A stretch of 64,000 bases of DNA from CAMLIZ01 sp036231905. Its GTDB lineage: Bacteria; Pseudomonadota; Gammaproteobacteria; Burkholderiales; Burkholderiaceae_C. The position numbers and the translations under genes were made by a program. The DNA is taken from contig NZ_JAZARE010000001.1 in assembly GCF_036231905.1 (NCBI RefSeq), positions 372,001-436,000 of the forward strand. Reading direction: 5' to 3'. The notes beneath the pieces were generated by a model that saw nothing but the letters and a program-made list of their open reading frames with translations, did no database searches and had not been told where the DNA came from. This document shows, in pieces, positions 61,375-64,000 of this stretch. Every line of letters starts with the position of its first letter. Position 1 is the first letter of the stretch.

Positions 61375-62862
61375 ATGAACAGCCCCGTACTCGACGCCTC
61401 TCGCAGCGCCGGCACCACCGAAGCGCAGAGCCTGCTCGATGACATCGTCGCGCAGAGCAAGGTGGCCGCCTCCACCGCCGAACACCACCGCGCCAAGGAC
61501 CTGATCTCCGAGCTGGTGAAGGAGGTGCTGCAGGGCACCGTCGTGATGTCGAGCAACCTCTCGGCCACGCTGGATGCGCGTGTCGCCGAACTCGACCGCC
61601 TGATCTCCGCGCAACTGTCGGCCGTGATGCACGCGCCGGAGTTCCAGCAGCTCGAAAGCACCTGGACCGGCCTGCACTACCTGTGCAAGCACACGTCCAC
61701 CGGCGAGTCGATGAAGATCAAGCTGCTGAACGCACCCAAGAAGGACCTGGTGCGCGACTTCAAGACCGCCATCGACTTCGACCAGAGCGCCCTGTTCAAG
61801 AAGGTGTACGAAGAAGAATTCGGCACCTTCGGCGGCGCTCCCTTCGGCGCGCTGATCGGCGACTACCAGATCGGCCGCCAGCCGGAAGACGTGTACTTCG
61901 CCGAGCAGATGGCCCACGTGGCCGCCGCCGCACACGCGCCCTTCATCTCCGCCGCATCGCCCGAACTCTTCGGCCTGGAAGGCTTCACCGACCTCGGCAA
62001 GCCGCGTGACCTGTCCAAGGTGTTCGACACCGTGGAATACGCCAAGTGGAAGTCCTTCCGCGAGTCGGAAGACGCCCGCTACGTCGGCCTCACGCTGCCG
62101 CGCTTCCTCGGCCGCCTGCCCTACAACCCCAAGGACGGCACCGTCACCGAGGGCTTCAACTACGTGGAGGATGTGGACGGCACCGACCACTCCAAGTACC
62201 TCTGGGTCAACACCGCGTATGCCTTCGGCGCGCGCCTGGTGGCGGCCTTCGAGAGCTACGGCTGGTGCGCAGCGATCCGCGGCGTGGAAGGCGGCGGCCT
62301 GGTCGAGGACCTGCCCACCCACACCTTCAAGACCGACGACGGTGAAGTGGCGCTGAAGTGCCCCACCGAGATTTCCATCACCGACCGTCGCGAGAAGGAG
62401 CTCAGCGACCTCGGCTTCATCCCGCTGGTGCATTGCAAGAACACCGACTACGCCGCGTTCTTCGGTGCGCAGTCGGCGCAAAAGGCCAAGAAGTACGACA
62501 GCGATGCCGCCAACGCCAATGCGTCGCTCTCGGCCCAGCTGCAATACATGTTCGCCGTCTGCCGCATCGCCCACTACATGAAGGCGATGATGCGCGACAA
62601 GATCGGCAGCTTTGCCTCGGCCGCCAACGTGGAGGATTTCCTCAACCGCTGGATCGGCCAGTACGTGACCTCCGACGACAACGCCACGCAGGCCGTCAAG
62701 GCGCAGTACCCGCTGCGTGAAGCCAGCGTGCAGGTGTCCGAAGTGCCGGGCCGCCCCGGCGTGTACCGCGCCGTGTCCTTCGTGCGCCCGCATTTCCAGC
62801 TCGACGAACTCTCGGTCTCGCTGCGCCTGGTGGCTGAGCTGCCCACGGGCGGCAAGGGCTGA
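61375..62862 (+). CDS. tssC: T6SS contractile sheath large subunit TssC
   Basis: The product has 495 residues, the usual TssC length. The sequence includes FQQLESTWTGLHYLCKHTSTGESMKIKLLNAPKKDLVRDF, FGTFGGAPFGALIGDYQ, LPRFLGRLPYNPKDGTV and AQYPLREASVQVSEVPGRPGVYRAVSFVRPHFQLDELSVSLRLVAELP, all conserved in the family. It forms the bulk of the sheath with TssB and, after contraction, is disassembled by ClpV. The hcp gene follows 85 bases downstream. Confidence 0.97.
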   Translation: MNSPVLDASRSAGTTEAQSLLDDIVAQSKVAASTAEHHRAKDLISELVKEVLQGTVVMSSNLSATLDARVAELDRLISAQLSAVMHAPEFQQLESTWTGLHYLCKHTSTGESMKIKLLNAPKKDLVRDFKTAIDFDQSALFKKVYEEEFGTFGGAPFGALIGDYQIGRQPEDVYFAEQMAHVAAAAHAPFISAASPELFGLEGFTDLGKPRDLSKVFDTVEYAKWKSFRESEDARYVGLTLPRFLGRLPYNPKDGTVTEGFNYVEDVDGTDHSKYLWVNTAYAFGARLVAAFESYGWCAAIRGVEGGGLVEDLPTHTFKTDDGEVALKCPTEISITDRREKELSDLGFIPLVHCKNTDYAAFFGAQSAQKAKKYDSDAANANASLSAQLQYMFAVCRIAHYMKAMMRDKIGSFASAANVEDFLNRWIGQYVTSDDNATQAVKAQYPLREASVQVSEVPGRPGVYRAVSFVRPHFQLDELSVSLRLVAELPTGGKG

Positions 62863-62947
62863 CCCTCATCCTGATGCAGTACGGCCGGGGTCCCGCTCGA
62901 CCCTTTTTTCTCGCTCTCTGTAGGGAGCCTCACCAAGTGGAGGATTG

Positions 62948-63499
62948 ATGAAAGATATCTATGTCGTTTTCAAGAACGGCGACATCAAGGGTGAAACCCG
63001 CGACGCCAGGCACTCGGCCGACAAGGCCATCGAAGTGCAATCGTGGAGCCACGTGATCCAGCAGCCGAAGTCGGCCACTGCATCCACCGCCGGCGGCCAC
63101 ACGGCCGAGCGCACCGAGCACGGCGAAATGATCTTCACCAAGGACATCGACGCCGCCAGCACCAAGCTGTGGCAAGCGGCGTCCGCCGGTACCGTCTACA
63201 AGGACGTCGAGATCTATTTCTACCGCGCCCTGGGCGGCTCTGACACCACGCAGACCGGCAACAAGCGCATCAACTACCTGAAGATCCAGCTCAAGAACGT
63301 GCTGGTCAGCAAGGTGGAAACCAACATCGGCGGCGGCAGCTCTGCCAGCGCCGACGAAATCCCCACCGAGACCTTCGGCCTGCGCTACTCCGCCGTGCAG
63401 TGGACCTACAACGATTCGCCGCTGGACGGCGCTTCGCAGAAGGCCACGAACGTGTCCGGCATGTGGAACCTGGCCAAGAACGAAGTCAGCTTCAACTGA
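62948..63499 (+). CDS. hcp: T6SS inner-tube protein Hcp (TssD)
   Basis: Hcp forms the stacked hexameric tube that is expelled with the spike. The 183-residue protein has IYVVFKNGDIKGETRDARHSADKAIEVQSWSHVI at the start and GEMIFTKDIDAASTKLWQAASAGTVYKDVEIYFYRA, then INYLKIQLKNVLVSKVETN and LRYSAVQWTYNDSP. It is slightly longer than minimal Hcp (about 160-170). The ATG follows GGAGG by four bases; a TTG just ahead is unlikely to be used. A strong terminator follows, so hcp can be made in excess over tssE. Confidence 0.95.
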   Translation: MKDIYVVFKNGDIKGETRDARHSADKAIEVQSWSHVIQQPKSATASTAGGHTAERTEHGEMIFTKDIDAASTKLWQAASAGTVYKDVEIYFYRALGGSDTTQTGNKRINYLKIQLKNVLVSKVETNIGGGSSASADEIPTETFGLRYSAVQWTYNDSPLDGASQKATNVSGMWNLAKNEVSFN

Positions 63500-63530
63500 T
63501 TTCCTGCGGGGCTTGCCCTGCACCTTAGAA

Positions 63531-63559
63531 AGAGCGGCACATCGCTGCCGCTCTTTTTT
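63531..63559 (+). terminator. Rho-independent terminator after hcp
   Basis: A nine-base-pair stem AGAGCGGCA/TGCCGCTCT, extendable by A-T pairs, encloses a six-base loop and is followed by six Ts. It lies 32 bases after the hcp stop and 22 before tssE, and should end most transcripts from the tssBC-hcp operon. Confidence 0.88.
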
Positions 63560-63580
63560 CTTCCCCTCGCTGGACCGTTC

Positions 63581-64000
63581 ATGGCCCGATTTGCGCCGTC
63601 CCTGCTGGACCGGCTGCTCGACGACACGCCCGCCGCGCCGGCCGAACATGCCACGCCGCAGGTGTCGCTGGAGCAGCTGAAGGACTCGGTCGTGCGCGAC
63701 CTGGAGTCGCTGCTCAACGCACGTTGTGGGCTGCACCGCGACACGCTGTCGGCGCACCCGCAGGCCCAACGCTCCATCCTCAGTTTCGGCATGCTGGACT
63801 TCTCCAGCATGAGCCTGGCCAACACCGATGAGCGCGACTCGATCTGCCGCGCCATCGAAACCGCCATCACCGCCCATGAGCCGCGCCTGAAGCATGTGCG
63901 CGTGGGCCTGGGGCAGGACGGCAGCGCCAACCGGCTGCTGTTCACCATCCAGGCGCTGCTGGTCGTGAACCCGGCGCGCGAGCCGGTGAACTTCAACGCC
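63581..64000 (+). CDS. tssE: T6SS baseplate protein TssE (gp25-like), partial
   Basis: The frame opens at ATG 63581 (MARFAPSLLDRLLDDTP) and is still open at the window edge after 140 residues, so only the C-terminal end is missing. It has the gp25/lysozyme-like region DSVVRDLESLLNARCGLH, SILSFGMLDFSSMSLANTDERDSICRAIETAI and FEPRLKHV-like HEPRLKHVRVGL. TssE is the wedge protein that helps start sheath assembly on the baseplate. tssF and tssG usually follow and are presumably outside the window. Confidence 0.93.
   Translation, partial: MARFAPSLLDRLLDDTPAAPAEHATPQVSLEQLKDSVVRDLESLLNARCGLHRDTLSAHPQAQRSILSFGMLDFSSMSLANTDERDSICRAIETAITAHEPRLKHVRVGLGQDGSANRLLFTIQALLVVNPAREPVNFNA

Overview
The window is GC-rich, gene-dense bacterial DNA with short intergenic gaps and many ATGA-type overlaps. 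The ffh/tRNA-Met(CAT)/ftsY neighbourhood, the ChvE-GguAB and YtfQRT-YjfF sugar importers, dispersed GC-rich intergenic repeats and the type VI secretion (T6SS) gene set all fit a betaproteobacterium of the order Burkholderiales (Comamonadaceae-like). This placement is inference from gene content and sequence style, not from a database search.

Layout. (1) 1-2.9 kb: housekeeping, with the C-terminal part of ffh, a DUF2726-type protein, ftsY and a CAT-anticodon tRNA with its terminator. (2) 3.0-4.9 kb: a small accessory patch with a Phd/YefM-RelE/ParE toxin-antitoxin pair and a HipA-like kinase paired with a DUF3037 protein. (3) 4.96-12.0 kb: a six-gene, tightly overlapping operon with a ROK regulator, a ribose-type ABC importer (ATPase, permease, binding protein), a sugar-phosphate isomerase/epimerase-like enzyme and a Gfo/Idh/MocA dehydrogenase. 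(4) 12.0-14.1 kb: an aldo/keto reductase divergent from a LysR regulator. (5) 14.15-17.46 kb: an unusual three-gene minus-strand cluster with a zinc-ribbon protein-kinase-like protein, a vWA-MIDAS protein and a divergent adenylosuccinate-synthetase (PurA) paralogue. This is the best candidate in the window for an undescribed system.

(6) 17.5-36.3 kb: a large aldose-catabolism region. Five enzymes form a complete non-phosphorylative (Weimberg-type) route: sugar 1-dehydrogenase (SDR), SMP-30 lactonase, IlvD/Edd sugar-acid dehydratase, GguC/AraD1-type FAH-fold dehydratase and 2-oxoglutarate-semialdehyde dehydrogenase. With them are a GbpR-like LysR regulator, two complete ABC importers (chvE-gguAB nested inside ytfQ-ytfRT-yjfF), a LamB-type porin and a YghZ-like aldo/keto reductase. 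A GTATATC-type motif recurs upstream of the lactonase/SDR pair, the dehydratase and the LysR/dehydrogenase pair, suggesting one regulon. (7) 36.4-38.4 kb: small conserved genes and miaB.

(8) 38.5-64.0 kb: a T6SS locus. It opens with a vgrG-effector-immunity cassette whose effector, tandem immunity and lipoprotein genes look less GC-rich than their surroundings; one immunity gene appears frameshifted near its 3' end. The structural genes follow: tssA; then on the minus strand ompA(BON)-tagF-tssM, a membrane protein with ketosynthase-like motifs, PAAR and an M15 peptidase; then tssL-tssK-tssJ; then on the plus strand a TPR lipoprotein, tssB, tssC, hcp and tssE, which runs off the end. tssF, tssG and clpV are not in the window and presumably lie beyond 64 kb.
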